Shown: positions 9,703-20,645, numbered from the stretch's first letter. The stretch: 64,000 nt of DNA from Rhodospirillales bacterium (GCA_025352665.1 JANXSM010000045.1:35722-99721); one strand, 5' to 3'. Notes: a model not told the origin generated them from the letters alone. Made by a program: numbers and translations.

Positions 9703-9804
9703 CGCGTGATCGCTTCAGGTAGGCGAAGCGGTCAGGCTCTAGTCTTTTGTTTTAACAAGAAATTTTATCGCTCGTTTGATTCAACCCCAGGCGATATTGC
9801 CCTA
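9703..9804 (-). repeat. Stop-anchored intergenic repeat R2 (subtype B)
   Basis: Read on the minus strand this copy starts with the TAG stop codon of the amidase (9804-9802) and continues GGCAATATCGCC, GGTTGAATC, ATAAAATT and a TAGAGCCTGACCGCTTC stem with loop GCCTACCT. Its distal stem arm has diverged. R1 and R2 meet head-on, so together they fill the entire gap between the two convergent genes. Confidence 0.85.
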
Positions 9805-11189
9805 ACCCAGATCCGCCACGGCGAAGGGCTGGGCGAGTTCAAGGCTGCGGGCGGCGCGCAGCACCAGGTCGTCGCGGTATTGGCTGGCGGCGATTTGCAC
9901 GCTGCGCGGCAGGCCTTCCTGGGTGAAGCCCATGGGCACGGTGATGGCGGGCCCGCGTGTGAGGTTGAAGGCGAAGGTCCACGGCGCCCAGGCGGTCCAC
10001 AGCGATTGCACCGGGTCGACCGTCGGTGCGTCTGCGAGCGGCGGTGGGCCGGGCACGGTCGGGCACAGCACCAGGTCGTAACGGGCGTGGAACCGCGCCA
10101 TGGCGTTGGCTGCGGCCAGGCGCATCGCGTCCGCTTCCATATAATCGAGGGCGGAGGCGCCGGCTGCGTGCTCGGCTACCTCCACGATGCCGTGGTCGAG
10201 CATGTGCCGGCGACTTTCGGGTATTCCGGCCACCACTTTCGACAGGGCGGCACCCCAGATGCGGCCGAAGATTTCGCGTACATCGGGCAGATCGGCCTCG
10301 GCCTCCTCCACCTCGGCGCCGGCCTCCAGCAGTAGATGGGCGGCCTGTTCAACGGCGGCGATCCCTTCCCAGTCGACCGGCGCATCGAACCCCGGCCGGC
10401 GCAGCAACGCCACCCGTAGCCCGGCGACGCCGTATTCCAGCCCCGCCGTCCAGTCGCGGGGGTCGTCGGGCAGGCACAGCGGGTCGCGCCGATCGTGGCG
10501 GGCGAGGGCTGAGAACATCAGCGCCGTGTCGCGCACCGTGCGTGCCATCGGTCCTGCCACAGCCACAGAGGCGAAGGCGCCGAGTGGCCATTGCGGCACG
10601 CGGCCGAAGCTCGGCTTCAGCCCGACACGCCGCACCAGGCCGCGGGAATGCGGATCGACCCGCCGGCGTCGGTGCCGATATGCAAGGGCCCGAAGCACGC
10701 CGCCGCCGCCGCTCCGGCGCCCGCGCTGGAACCGCCGGTGGTGTGCAGCCGGTTCCATGGATTGCGGGTGATGCCATGCAGTGGGCAGTCGCCCGTAGAT
10801 TTCCAACCGTATTCCGTGGTGGTGGTCTTGCTGATGATGACGGCGCCGGCCGCCTTCAGGCCCACCACGGTGGGCGCGTCCTCGCTGACCGGCGCCGGAT
10901 CGGTCAGCCGGCTGCCACGGCGGGTGGGAAAGCCTGCGATGTCGATCAGGTCCTTCACCGTCACCGGCACGCCGTCGAGCGGGCCGAGCGGTCGGCCGGT
11001 CCGCCAGCGCGATGCACTTTCGCCGGCGGCGGCCAGAGCGTGCGGATTCATCACGGCAAACGCGTTCACCTGGCCGTTGAGTCGGGCGATCCGTGAAATC
11101 ACCGCCTGCAGCGCCTCCGTCGGGCTCAGCGTGCCGCGGGCATAGAGGGTCAGCAGATCATCGGCGGTCATCAACGCGGGATCGGTCAT
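9802..11189 (-). pseudogene. Amidase signature family protein, frameshifted
   Basis: An amidase (GatA-like family) of about 460 residues once repaired. The first frame starts MTDPALMTADDLLTLYARG (ATG 11187-11189, with AGGAAGAG upstream) and contains the catalytic Lys in VTVKDLID, the signature TTGGSSAGAGAAAA and GTDAGGSIRIPAAWCGV. It then stops early near 10617. The second frame resumes as VGLKPSFGRVPQWP and runs to 9802. Comparing with the family's CGVVGLKP consensus, one G is missing around 10622-10628. This is either a real one-base deletion that kills the gene or a sequencing error. It is divergent from a deacetylase gene. Confidence 0.8.
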
Positions 11190-11252
11190 CGGCTCTTCCT
11201 GCAGGAGGCGGGTTGGGCCACCATGCTGCCGACACGCGATGGAGGAAAGCCC

Positions 11253-12158
11253 GTGGATCACGCATCACAGCCCTGGCAATGGCCTGAACCGACCTGGCGC
11301 GCCATGGTCGAACGCGCAAGAGCGGGCCGCTCGCTGCGCCCCACCGCCTGGCCGGGGGGCGCTGTGTGCGCGGTTTCCCTGTCGTTCGACGCCGACCACG
11401 AAACCATCCCGCTGCGGGACGGCGACGAAAGCCCGATGCGCATCAGCCAGGGCCAGTTCGGCGCCCGCAGCGGCATGCCGCGCATACGCGCCCTGCTGGA
11501 ACGCCACCAGATCCACGCAAGCTTCTTCTACCCCGCGGTCTCGGCCCTGCTGCATCCCGACGAAGTGCGCGGCGTGGCCGCAGAGGGCCATGAGATCGGC
11601 ATCCACTCCTGGATCCACGAGCTGAACACCAAGCTCGACCACGCGACCGAGCGCGACCTGTCGTTCCGCGCCGCGGACGTGCTGGCCAAGCTGTCCGGCC
11701 GCGTGCCGGTGGGCATGCGCACGGCCAGCTGGGATTTTTCGCCCCACACGCTGAGCATCATCCGCGAAATGGGCCTGCTCTACGACAGTTCGCTGATGGC
11801 CGATGACGACCCCTACGAAATCACTGATGGCGGCGAGCCTACAGGTGTCGTGGAACTGCCGCCGGAATGGATCCGCGACGACGCGCCCTATTTCGGCTTC
11901 CAGCGCCACAGCGCCATTCGCCCCCACACGACCCCGAACGGTGTGGAGGAAATCTTCCGCGGCGAGTTTGACGGCGCCTACCAGGAGGGCGGCCTGTTCC
12001 TGCTCACCATGCACCCGCACATCACCGGCCACCGCAGCCGCATTGCCATGCTGGACCGGCTGATTTCTTACATGAAGGCCCAGCCCAAAGTGTGGTTCGC
12101 AACCCATGAACAAGTCGTCAAATGGTGCTGGGAAAACGCCGCTGTCCCGGCCGGGTAG
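11253..12158 (+). CDS. Polysaccharide deacetylase family protein
   Basis: A protein of about 301 residues with a NodB-homology barrel. The metal-binding Asp pair lies in SLSFDADHE (near residue 45), the His pair in HEIGIHSWIHE, the substrate-loop Arg in VPVGMRTASWDFS, and the catalytic His in FLLTMHPHITGH. This pattern, with no signal peptide, is closer to the cytoplasmic PuuE/urate-pathway and amide-hydrolase branch than to cell-wall chitin deacetylases. GTG 11253 follows GGAGGA at 11241 by six bases. It is divergent from the broken amidase, so the two may once have acted on the same amide substrate. Exact reaction unknown. Confidence 0.85.
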   Translation: MDHASQPWQWPEPTWRAMVERARAGRSLRPTAWPGGAVCAVSLSFDADHETIPLRDGDESPMRISQGQFGARSGMPRIRALLERHQIHASFFYPAVSALLHPDEVRGVAAEGHEIGIHSWIHELNTKLDHATERDLSFRAADVLAKLSGRVPVGMRTASWDFSPHTLSIIREMGLLYDSSLMADDDPYEITDGGEPTGVVELPPEWIRDDAPYFGFQRHSAIRPHTTPNGVEEIFRGEFDGAYQEGGLFLLTMHPHITGHRSRIAMLDRLISYMKAQPKVWFATHEQVVKWCWENAAVPAG

Positions 12159-12190
12159 GGTCGGGACCCGGGCTCCCGGGGTCTCGACCC
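12158..12190. terminator. Bidirectional hairpin between convergent genes
   Basis: GGGTCG at 12158-12163 pairs with CGACCC at 12185-12190, with further GGACC/GGTC pairing inside. It fills the 36-bp gap between the deacetylase stop and the GH16 gene stop and can serve both strands. Confidence 0.6.
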
Positions 12191-12194
12191 ACAC

Positions 12195-15185
12195 TCATGC
12201 GTGGGCCGGGATGGTGAAGTGGACCGTGATTGGCGTCATCAGGCTGGCCTGGGCTGTGACGGGTGTGCCGTCGAAGCTCAGGCTTTTCACGTAGAGGTTT
12301 CGGTCCAGCGCTGCGGTGCCGCCCCAGGCGTCGTTGAGGAACGACATCGCCACATCGTGCGATACCCCGGTGCCACCGAAGCTGCCGGCAAAGCTGAACA
12401 ACTCGGCGGTCCCGCCTGAATTCAGAAAGGTCACTGTCGGGCTGCCGACGACCAGGTTGTCGATCGAGATCTGTGCCTGGGCATCGCCCTGGTATGCATC
12501 CTCGGTGAGACCCACCACGAGTTTGTCCGGCCCGGTGGCAGGCGTCGAGACAGTTTGCGTGCCGGAACTCATGAGGGCCACGGCGCTGTTGGGGGTGACG
12601 GCGCCGTTGTAGGTGATGCCGGTGAGATAGAGGTTGCGGTCCATCGTGGAGGTGCCGCCGTAGGCGTCGTTGAGGAAATCGATCGTCTCGGTATGCGCGC
12701 CCGGGCCGAAACTGCCAGCGACCGCGAATGTCTGCGTCTGTCCGGCGTTGTGGATGGCGGTGGTGGTCTGGGTGCCGCCCTGCTGCACTCCATCGACCTC
12801 AAGTGTGAATTGCGCGTCGCCATTCCAGGCGTCTTCATTGACTGTGAACAGGAATACATCGGGGCCGCTGCCGATCTGGATGACGGGCGGACCGGTTGGC
12901 ACCGGGACTGGGGTCGGCACAGGGGCGGGCGCGGGTGTGGGAACCGGTGCTGGCGCGGGGACCGGCACCGGCGTGGGGGTCGGGGCCGGAGCGGGCACGG
13001 GGGTCGGCACTGGAGCCGGCGTGGGCGTGGGCGCAGCCGCCGCAGTGAAGGCGAAGCTCTGGGTGCCGCCGGCATACTCGTTCAGCACCGCCTGTGGCAG
13101 CACTGTGCCATCGATCGACCCGCCGACGACGAACAGGTTCCGATCGCCGGTGGGCCCATCGCCGTTGTTGAGGAAGTCGACGGCCACCGTATGCACGGTG
13201 GTGCCAAAATTGCCCCGGAAGGTGAAGCTCTGCGTCTGTCCCAGACCATGGCTGGCGGTGGCGGTGAAAACCCCGCCTTGCGGCGCTCCATCAATGGCAA
13301 CGCTGAACTGCGCATTAACTCCCTGGTACGAATCTTCCGAAACGCTGAGCAGTAGCGTGTCCGATCCAGTGCCGGTGGTCACGGTTCCCGGCGGAACCGG
13401 TGCGGGTGTCGGCGTGGGCAGCGGCGCTGGGGCGGGGCTTGGCACGGGAACCGGCACCGGGGTGGGCGTAGGCGCGGGAGCCGGGGCGGGGACGGGTGCC
13501 GGGGTCGGCACGGGAACCGGCACCGGGGTGGGCGTAGGCGCGGGAGCCGGGGTGGGGACGGGAGCCGGGGTCGGCACGGGCACCGGCACCGGCACGGGTG
13601 CTGGCGTCGGTGCCGGCGCGGGCGCCGGGCTGGCAGTGCCGGGACCCGTAAATGTGAAGCTCTGCGCACCGCCGGCGTATTCGTTTAGAACCGCTCCGGG
13701 GATCACCACGCCGTCGATCGCGCCTGACACCACGAACAGGTTGCGATCGCCATCCGGGCCGTCGCCGTTGTTGAGGAAATCCACCGTCACGGTATGGGCG
13801 GTGGTACCAAAATTCCCGTTCACGGTGAACGCCTGCGTCTTGCCGCTCGCCCGAGTGGCCGTGGCCGCCAGCAGCCCGCCCTGCGGCATGCCGTCGACCA
13901 GAATGGTGAACTGCGCATCCACGCCCTGGTAGGAATCCTCGGCGATATTGAGCAGCAGGGCATCCGGCCCGGTGCCGACGGTAACCGGCCCGCCATTCGC
14001 CACATTGCCTGAGGGCGGAGAGACTGTAGCAACCGTGCCGGTAAAGGTGAAGCTCTGTGCGCCCCCGGCATACTCGTTCAGCGTCGACCCCAGGATGGCG
14101 GCGCCGTCGATCGTGGCGTTGGTGACGTAGAGATTGCGATCGCCGGTCGACCCGCTGTCGTTGTTGATGAAGTTCACCGCGACCGTATGGGCTGCCGTTC
14201 CGAACACCCCGTTGATAGTGAACGCCTGGTTCTGGCCATGCGAGTGGTCCGCCTGGGCGGTCTGCGCACCGCCCTGCTGCACGCCATCGATGGTGACGAT
14301 GAACTGTGCATCGGTCGAAAGGTAGGAATCCTCCGATATGTTGAGGATCAGGCTATCGCTGCCGCTGCCGATCACTGGCGGCGTGGGCACCGGCGGCAGC
14401 GACAGCACGGGCAATGTGTTGACGCCGTCGGGTGAGGAGATCGCCTTCTGCACCACGGCCGGGATGGCGGCGTTGTTCGAATAGGCGCGGATATAGTCGA
14501 TGCTGTAGCTCGACGATGCACCCGCGGCCGGCTGTCCCGGCCAGCTTCCGGCCCCGCCCACGGCGAGATCCGCAAGCATGTACATCTGCGCCGCGGCCAG
14601 GGCAGGCGGTGTAACGTCGGCGGTTCCGATCAGTTGGCCGTCAAACACATATTGAATAGCGCTTGCAGTCCACAGGAACCCATAGGTGTGATAGCCGGAA
14701 TATAGATTGGTGCCGGTATCGGTGAAGCCGCCGCTGCTGTCGGTTGGCGTGCTGGTGTGGGTCCAATACTGGCTGATGCTGCCGGTGGTGTTCGGCTGCT
14801 CAAGAATGTCGATCTCGGGATAACCCTGGCCCACTGGCAACATCCAGAACGCGGGCCAGAATCCGCGCGACATCGGCATAGCCGCACGGATTTCAAAATA
14901 ACCCTGGTTCTGCGTGAAGCTGTTCGATGTCTGCAGCAGGCCCGAAGTATATGGTAGCCCTCCAGACGGCGTCGGAGTCGCCGTGATGGTCAGCGCGCCG
15001 CTGACGATTGTGAAGGGGCTGCCAGCTGTGCCCACGGGGGTGGAGACATAGTTCTCCGCCTCATGGTTTGTTGGGATTGTTGTGGCCCCATTGGCGAAAC
15101 TATTGTTGAATATGCCCATATCGGTGGCGCTGGTGAACTCGTCATCAAATGTTAAATGGTAGCCGATCAAATCGAGCTTCGTCAT
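12195..15185 (-). CDS. Modular GH16 glycoside hydrolase with five carbohydrate-binding repeats
   Basis: 996 codons. Residues 1-245 are a GH16 beta-jelly-roll catalytic domain; the catalytic motif PEIDILEQ gives Glu124 (nucleophile), Asp126 and Glu129 (acid/base). Family members cut beta-1,3/1,4-glucans, laminarin or galactans. Five repeats of about 115 residues follow (near 265-383, 398-515, 600-718, 767-880, 882-995), each with ILNISEDSY-type starts, VAVDFLNNGDG-type cores and DRNLFV; they look like the CBM60-type xylan-binding module. Two long Pro/Ala/Val/Thr linkers separate repeats 2-3 and 3-4. There is no N-terminal signal peptide, so type I or another non-Sec export is likely. It is divergent from the GH26-like gene, which carries the same module. 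Confidence 0.88.
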   Translation of the reverse strand: MTKLDLIGYHLTFDDEFTSATDMGIFNNSFANGATTIPTNHEAENYVSTPVGTAGSPFTIVSGALTITATPTPSGGLPYTSGLLQTSNSFTQNQGYFEIRAAMPMSRGFWPAFWMLPVGQGYPEIDILEQPNTTGSISQYWTHTSTPTDSSGGFTDTGTNLYSGYHTYGFLWTASAIQYVFDGQLIGTADVTPPALAAAQMYMLADLAVGGAGSWPGQPAAGASSSYSIDYIRAYSNNAAIPAVVQKAISSPDGVNTLPVLSLPPVPTPPVIGSGSDSLILNISEDSYLSTDAQFIVTIDGVQQGGAQTAQADHSHGQNQAFTINGVFGTAAHTVAVNFINNDSGSTGDRNLYVTNATIDGAAILGSTLNEYAGGAQSFTFTGTVATVSPPSGNVANGGPVTVGTGPDALLLNIAEDSYQGVDAQFTILVDGMPQGGLLAATATRASGKTQAFTVNGNFGTTAHTVTVDFLNNGDGPDGDRNLFVVSGAIDGVVIPGAVLNEYAGGAQSFTFTGPGTASPAPAPAPTPAPVPVPVPVPTPAPVPTPAPAPTPTPVPVPVPTPAPVPAPAPAPTPTPVPVPVPSPAPAPLPTPTPAPVPPGTVTTGTGSDTLLLSVSEDSYQGVNAQFSVAIDGAPQGGVFTATASHGLGQTQSFTFRGNFGTTVHTVAVDFLNNGDGPTGDRNLFVVGGSIDGTVLPQAVLNEYAGGTQSFAFTAAAAPTPTPAPVPTPVPAPAPTPTPVPVPAPAPVPTPAPAPVPTPVPVPTGPPVIQIGSGPDVFLFTVNEDAWNGDAQFTLEVDGVQQGGTQTTTAIHNAGQTQTFAVAGSFGPGAHTETIDFLNDAYGGTSTMDRNLYLTGITYNGAVTPNSAVALMSSGTQTVSTPATGPDKLVVGLTEDAYQGDAQAQISIDNLVVGSPTVTFLNSGGTAELFSFAGSFGGTGVSHDVAMSFLNDAWGGTAALDRNLYVKSLSFDGTPVTAQASLMTPITVHFTIPAHA
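13441..13572. repeat. 66-bp tandem duplication in Pro-rich linker of the GH16 gene
   Basis: The block starting GGCACGGGAACCGGCACCGG at 13441 recurs at 13507, a period of 66 bp or 22 codons, with about the first 47 bases identical. It encodes part of the PVPVPTPAP-type linker. A related low-complexity linker lies at about 12890-13035. Confidence 0.75.
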
Positions 15186-15751
15186 GTAGGCGATTCCTTA
15201 TGGCGTGCTTGCCAACCAGCGCTGTCGCACGCGTTTTTTTCTTAATTCGGTGTCAAGGCAAGTCACTTATACTGGAGGCTGCCAATCGGGCCGATGTCTT
15301 TCCCCAAATCGAAATGGGGCAGCGCCAAAAGCCATGCTTGCTGATCGAACAGCAGGCGGAGCGGATCGCCTGACCATCCTGTCGTCGGAGACTCCCAACA
15401 TGACTGTAAACAGATTCGTCATGCCTATCATTTGATAAATATCTTTCAGAATAGGTTAGGGTTCCTAAGATAACTCCTGCTCTTGGATAAAATAACACAA
15501 AAATATCCGAAACATTGACGATATGAGATATGAGGACTTCCGCATTAGATAACGTAGATGATAGTCCAATTAGGAACGTTCTACATTGGTTTTGGAGATG
15601 CAGAGAAACAATCACAGTGTGAATGAACAATTTGAATTATTATATGATCTGAAATATCTTAATTCAGTTCATCAAATCCAGCACCGACCCTCAAATCCGG
15701 CAGAAAGTCTTTAGTCTGCCCGATTTCTAAGTAATCAAGAAGGAATCTTCC
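15186..15751. other. AT-rich divergent promoter region between two glycoside hydrolase genes
   Basis: These 566 bases separate the divergent GH16 and GH26-like genes. I see no convincing gene. From about 15400 to 15750 the sequence is far richer in A and T than the rest of the window. Both flanking genes have an AAGGAATC ribosome-binding region. The region probably holds the two promoters and their control sites; no operator could be recognised. Confidence 0.6.
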
Positions 15752-17578
15752 ATGTCCACCAATTCGGCATTCCCGCTGGGCGTGTTCGTCGGCGGCCCGA
15801 ACGGCAGCGATTCCTACGCCCAGTCGTTGGTCACCAGCGAGTTCAACAGCTTCGTGCAGACCATGGGCACATCCCCGCAGTTCATGGATGGGTATGTCGA
15901 CCAGGGCCAGTCGATCAACCAGTGGGCCAGCAATGCGAGTTGGACCGCATGGTCCTGGGCCAGCATGCCAGGCGCCAGCGGAACAACGCCGGTGATCGGC
16001 CTGCCAATGGCAACCGATGGCGACTACGGCAATCCGGACGCGGTGTTCAGGGATTTCGCCTCGGGCAAATACGACAACGTGCTGCAGAACCTGGTTCAGG
16101 CCTGGTCAGACCAGGGGTTCAAAACGCAGTATTGGCGACCTGGCTACGAAATGAACGTCTCGTCCATGCCCTGGTATGTCGGCGACAACGCCCAAACCCA
16201 GGCGGACTACATCAGCGCCTTCCAGCACATCTCAGGCGTGCTCCATCACGCCGGCAATGCCACGGGCGTCGACGTCAAGGTTGTATGGAGCCCGAACATC
16301 ATGAACTGGAACAACGACATCAACGTGATGAGCCTTTATCCGGGGAACTCGGCGGTCGATGTGATGGGTCCCGATCAATACGACAACATGTATCCGCGCG
16401 ATCTGTACGATTGGGCCAAGAACAACGGGACTGTGGACAGCAGCTTCCAGCAATGGGCGTCCAACCCCATCAACGTGGAGCACTATTTCACCTATCCTTC
16501 GGGCAGCCAGTGGCACCCCACCGGCGACGGTCAGGGCAATGGCCAAAGCCTGAAGCAGTTCATCGACTTCGCAAAGGCGAACGGCAAGTCGATCGCCATG
16601 TCCGAAACCGGCGCCGGCGGCGGTGGCAACACCGACACCTGGGAGGATCCAGCCTTCGTTCAGTGGCTGGCCAACACGCTGCGGAACGCGGGCGTTCCCA
16701 TCAGCTACGTCAATCTGTGGGACACCAACGCCAACGGCTCATGGGATTTCTCATCGGGCAGCGCCGGCAAGCCACTGACCGCCGCCGCCTGGCGCCAGTA
16801 TTTCGGGGTCGGCTCGGGATCGACCAGTGCCCCCGCCCCCGCCCCCGCGCCAATTCCTGCTCCTATGCCTTCACCCACCCCCTCGACCGCCCCGGCGGCC
16901 AGTACGGCCACCTCGACGGCCGCGGCAGGAACGATCGTCGTGAACCTGTCGGAGGAAGCCTGGCAAGGCGACGCGCAGGTGAACCTCAGTGTCAACGGAC
17001 AGCAGATCGGCTGGTCGCAGACCATCACCGCCAATCATGACGCGGGCCAAAGCCAGTCCGTCACGCTGCAGGGCAGTTTCAACACCAGCGGCCAGAACGT
17101 GGTGACGGTGAATTTCCTCAACGACGCCTGGGGCGGCACCGCGCAGACCGACCGCAACGTCTTTGTCGACAGCATCACCGTGGGCAACCAGACGGTGCAG
17201 ACCAATGCAGCCCTCTATTCCGCGGGACCGCAGGACTTCACCGTGCCGGCTGCGTCGATCTCATCGTCGTCGAACATGGCTTTCGCCCTGCCGCAGACGG
17301 TGCAACTCGCCACAGGCGACGCCAGCCTGACCGCGGTAGCCTCGGAAACGCTCGACTTCACTGGTGTCGGTTATGGCAACGACACGATTGCAGGCTTTGA
17401 TCCATCGACGGATGTTCTGAAGATCAGCCGGATGCTGGCGCCGGATTTCGCGGCGATCCAGAACGACCTGCAATCCAGCGGCGGCAATACCGTCATCACA
17501 CTCGGCAGCAGCCACTCGATCACGTTGCAGGGCATGGTGCCGCAGGCCCTGACAGCGTCAAATTTCGCTTTTGCCTAG
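15752..17578 (+). CDS. GH26-like glycoside hydrolase with CBM and RTX-type C-terminus
   Basis: 608 residues. Residues 1-345 resemble GH26 beta-mannanase-type TIM barrels: YWRPGYEMN gives a candidate acid/base Glu133 and IAMSETGAGG a candidate nucleophile Glu285. A Pro/Ala linker (about 350-385) leads to one copy of the carbohydrate-binding module found five times in the divergent GH16 protein (VVNLSEEAWQGDAQVNLS, VNFLNDAWGGT, TDRNVFV). The last 95 residues (ETLDFTGVGYGNDTIAGFD to NFAFA) look like the C-terminal targeting region of type I secreted proteins. No N-terminal signal peptide is present. AAGGAA precedes the ATG. Its TAG stop is the first triplet of repeat R3. Confidence 0.82.
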   Translation: MSTNSAFPLGVFVGGPNGSDSYAQSLVTSEFNSFVQTMGTSPQFMDGYVDQGQSINQWASNASWTAWSWASMPGASGTTPVIGLPMATDGDYGNPDAVFRDFASGKYDNVLQNLVQAWSDQGFKTQYWRPGYEMNVSSMPWYVGDNAQTQADYISAFQHISGVLHHAGNATGVDVKVVWSPNIMNWNNDINVMSLYPGNSAVDVMGPDQYDNMYPRDLYDWAKNNGTVDSSFQQWASNPINVEHYFTYPSGSQWHPTGDGQGNGQSLKQFIDFAKANGKSIAMSETGAGGGGNTDTWEDPAFVQWLANTLRNAGVPISYVNLWDTNANGSWDFSSGSAGKPLTAAAWRQYFGVGSGSTSAPAPAPAPIPAPMPSPTPSTAPAASTATSTAAAGTIVVNLSEEAWQGDAQVNLSVNGQQIGWSQTITANHDAGQSQSVTLQGSFNTSGQNVVTVNFLNDAWGGTAQTDRNVFVDSITVGNQTVQTNAALYSAGPQDFTVPAASISSSSNMAFALPQTVQLATGDASLTAVASETLDFTGVGYGNDTIAGFDPSTDVLKISRMLAPDFAAIQNDLQSSGGNTVITLGSSHSITLQGMVPQALTASNFAFA

Positions 17579-17679
17579 AGCGATGTCGCCTGAGGTTGAG
17601 TCAACCGTGTCATAAAATTGCTCGTTAAAACAAAATTTAGAGTCTGATCGCTTCGTCTATCAGAAGCGATCAGACTCTA
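17576..17679 (+). repeat. Stop-anchored intergenic repeat R3 (subtype B)
   Basis: Starts with the TAG stop of the GH26-like gene. Hairpin 1 has an inner GGTTGAGTCAACC. Hairpin 2 at 17638-17679 is a perfect 17-bp stem (TAGAGTCTGATCGCTTC) with loop GTCTATCA. Compared with R5, the sixth stem pair is T-A instead of C-G, a compensated change. It also lies downstream of otsA and could terminate both convergent transcripts. Confidence 0.9.
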
Positions 17680-17706
17680 AGACACGCGCCGGGAGGGCGT
17701 CGCGCC

Positions 17707-19227
<1,521 letters not shown>

Positions 19228-19416
19228 GGAACGCCTCCATCAAGCACGAGGGCAATCGTTCGCCGCCGTGGTGTTTTGCATCTCGCATCTGCACATGGCG
19301 ACATTACGGCGAAAACGACGCATTCCACGGAAAGGTTCCGCGGCATTCAAGATGCTGCCGCGGCCTCCCTGCGCGCGGCGCTGGCGCTTTGGGTCGGGGA
19401 ATGGAACACTCGTCCC

Positions 19417-20565
19417 ATGGAAGCATCCCTCGTCGCACAACTGACCGACTGGCGCCGGCATCTTCACGCCCATCCCGAGCTTTCCACGCAGGAAAGTGGC
19501 ACCGCAGCCTTCGTGCGCGATCGGCTGACCGAGCTTGGCATACCCTTCGTCGCCAATGTCGGGGGACACGGCGTGGTGGCCACGCTTTCGCGTGGAGGTT
19601 CCAACCGTGCGGTCGGGCTGCGCGCGGACATGGACGCGTTGCCGATCACCGAAACCACGGGACTGGCCTACGCGTCGACCAATCCCGGCGTAATGCACGC
19701 CTGCGGCCATGATGGCCACACCACCTCGCTGCTCGGGGCCGCCGCTCTGCTGAACGCCGATCCGGACTGGTCGGGCACCGTGCATCTGGTGTTCCAACCG
19801 GCCGAGGAAGGTGCCGGCGGTGCGAAGGCGATGATCGCCGACGGACTGTTCGAGCGCTTCCCGATGGAGCGGATCTTCGGCTACCACAACTGGCCGGGTC
19901 TGGAGGCCGGCGCAATCGCCGTGCATGCGGGCCCGGTGATGGCCGCGGGTGCCCGGCTGGAAATCGTGATCGACGGCCACGCCGGTCACGCTGCCATGCC
20001 GCACCAGACGCGTGACCCCATGGTGGCCGCGGGGCATATGCTGGTGGCGCTTCAATCGATCGTGGCGCGCAATGTCGACCCGATCGAGGCGGGCGTGATC
20101 AGCATCGGCATGATCGAGGGAGGGGTGGCCGCCAATCAGATCCCGGCCCGCATCAGCATGCGCGGCACGTCGCGCTATTATTCCAAGGCGACTCGCGCCG
20201 TCATCGACGATGGCATTCGAAGGGTCGCGGCAGGTATTGCCACCATGTTCGCCATGGATGTGACGGTCGACATCGTCTACGGCGTCGGTCCCACCATCAA
20301 TTCGGCCGCCGAAGCGGAGTTGGCAGCGCTTGCCGCCGCCGACGCTGGCCTGGCGCTGCGGCGTGACCTCGCCCCTGCGATGACCGGCGAGGATTTCGGT
20401 TGGATGCTGGAGCGCCTGCCAGGTGCTTATATGTGGATCGGCAATGGCCCGGCTGAGCCCGGCCGAGAACTGCACAATCCCGGCTACGACTATAACGACG
20501 CCATTCTGCCTGCGGCGGCCGGATTTCTGGCCGGTGTCGCCAAACGGGCGTTGCGGAAAGATTGA
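19417..20565 (+). CDS. M20 family amidohydrolase (hippurate hydrolase-like)
   Basis: A 382-residue zinc amidohydrolase of the M20D/AbgA-like group. Metal and active-site motifs are GLRADMDALPITE, MHACGHDGHT, FQPAEEGAGGAKAMI with the catalytic Glu pair, the dimerisation-domain motif DGHAGHAAMPH, and TGEDFGWMLE near the C-terminus. Such enzymes cleave N-acyl amino acids, hippurate or IAA-amino acid conjugates. The ATG at 19417 fits the family start; its ribosome binding site is weak. It is divergent from otsA. Confidence 0.88.
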   Translation: MEASLVAQLTDWRRHLHAHPELSTQESGTAAFVRDRLTELGIPFVANVGGHGVVATLSRGGSNRAVGLRADMDALPITETTGLAYASTNPGVMHACGHDGHTTSLLGAAALLNADPDWSGTVHLVFQPAEEGAGGAKAMIADGLFERFPMERIFGYHNWPGLEAGAIAVHAGPVMAAGARLEIVIDGHAGHAAMPHQTRDPMVAAGHMLVALQSIVARNVDPIEAGVISIGMIEGGVAANQIPARISMRGTSRYYSKATRAVIDDGIRRVAAGIATMFAMDVTVDIVYGVGPTINSAAEAELAALAAADAGLALRRDLAPAMTGEDFGWMLERLPGAYMWIGNGPAEPGRELHNPGYDYNDAILPAAAGFLAGVAKRALRKD

Positions 20566-20621
20566 GAGAAGCAGGCCTTTTTCGAAAACGACCAAAAAAT
20601 TTCTATAGCCTGCAGGTGTTT

Positions 20622-20645
20622 GTTTCTTTTCCTCAAAAAAGAAAC
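20622..20645. terminator. Hairpin between M20 gene and Ni/Co permease gene
   Basis: GTTTCTTTT at 20622-20630 pairs with AAAAGAAAC at 20637-20645 around a short loop. It lies in the 144-bp gap between two convergent genes, with A- and T-rich tracts on both sides, so it can act in both directions. Confidence 0.6.

Noticed and set aside
15253..15630. A 125-codon minus-strand frame in the AT-rich promoter region
   Set aside because: No plausible ribosome binding site or family similarity, and it lies where both divergent promoters should be.
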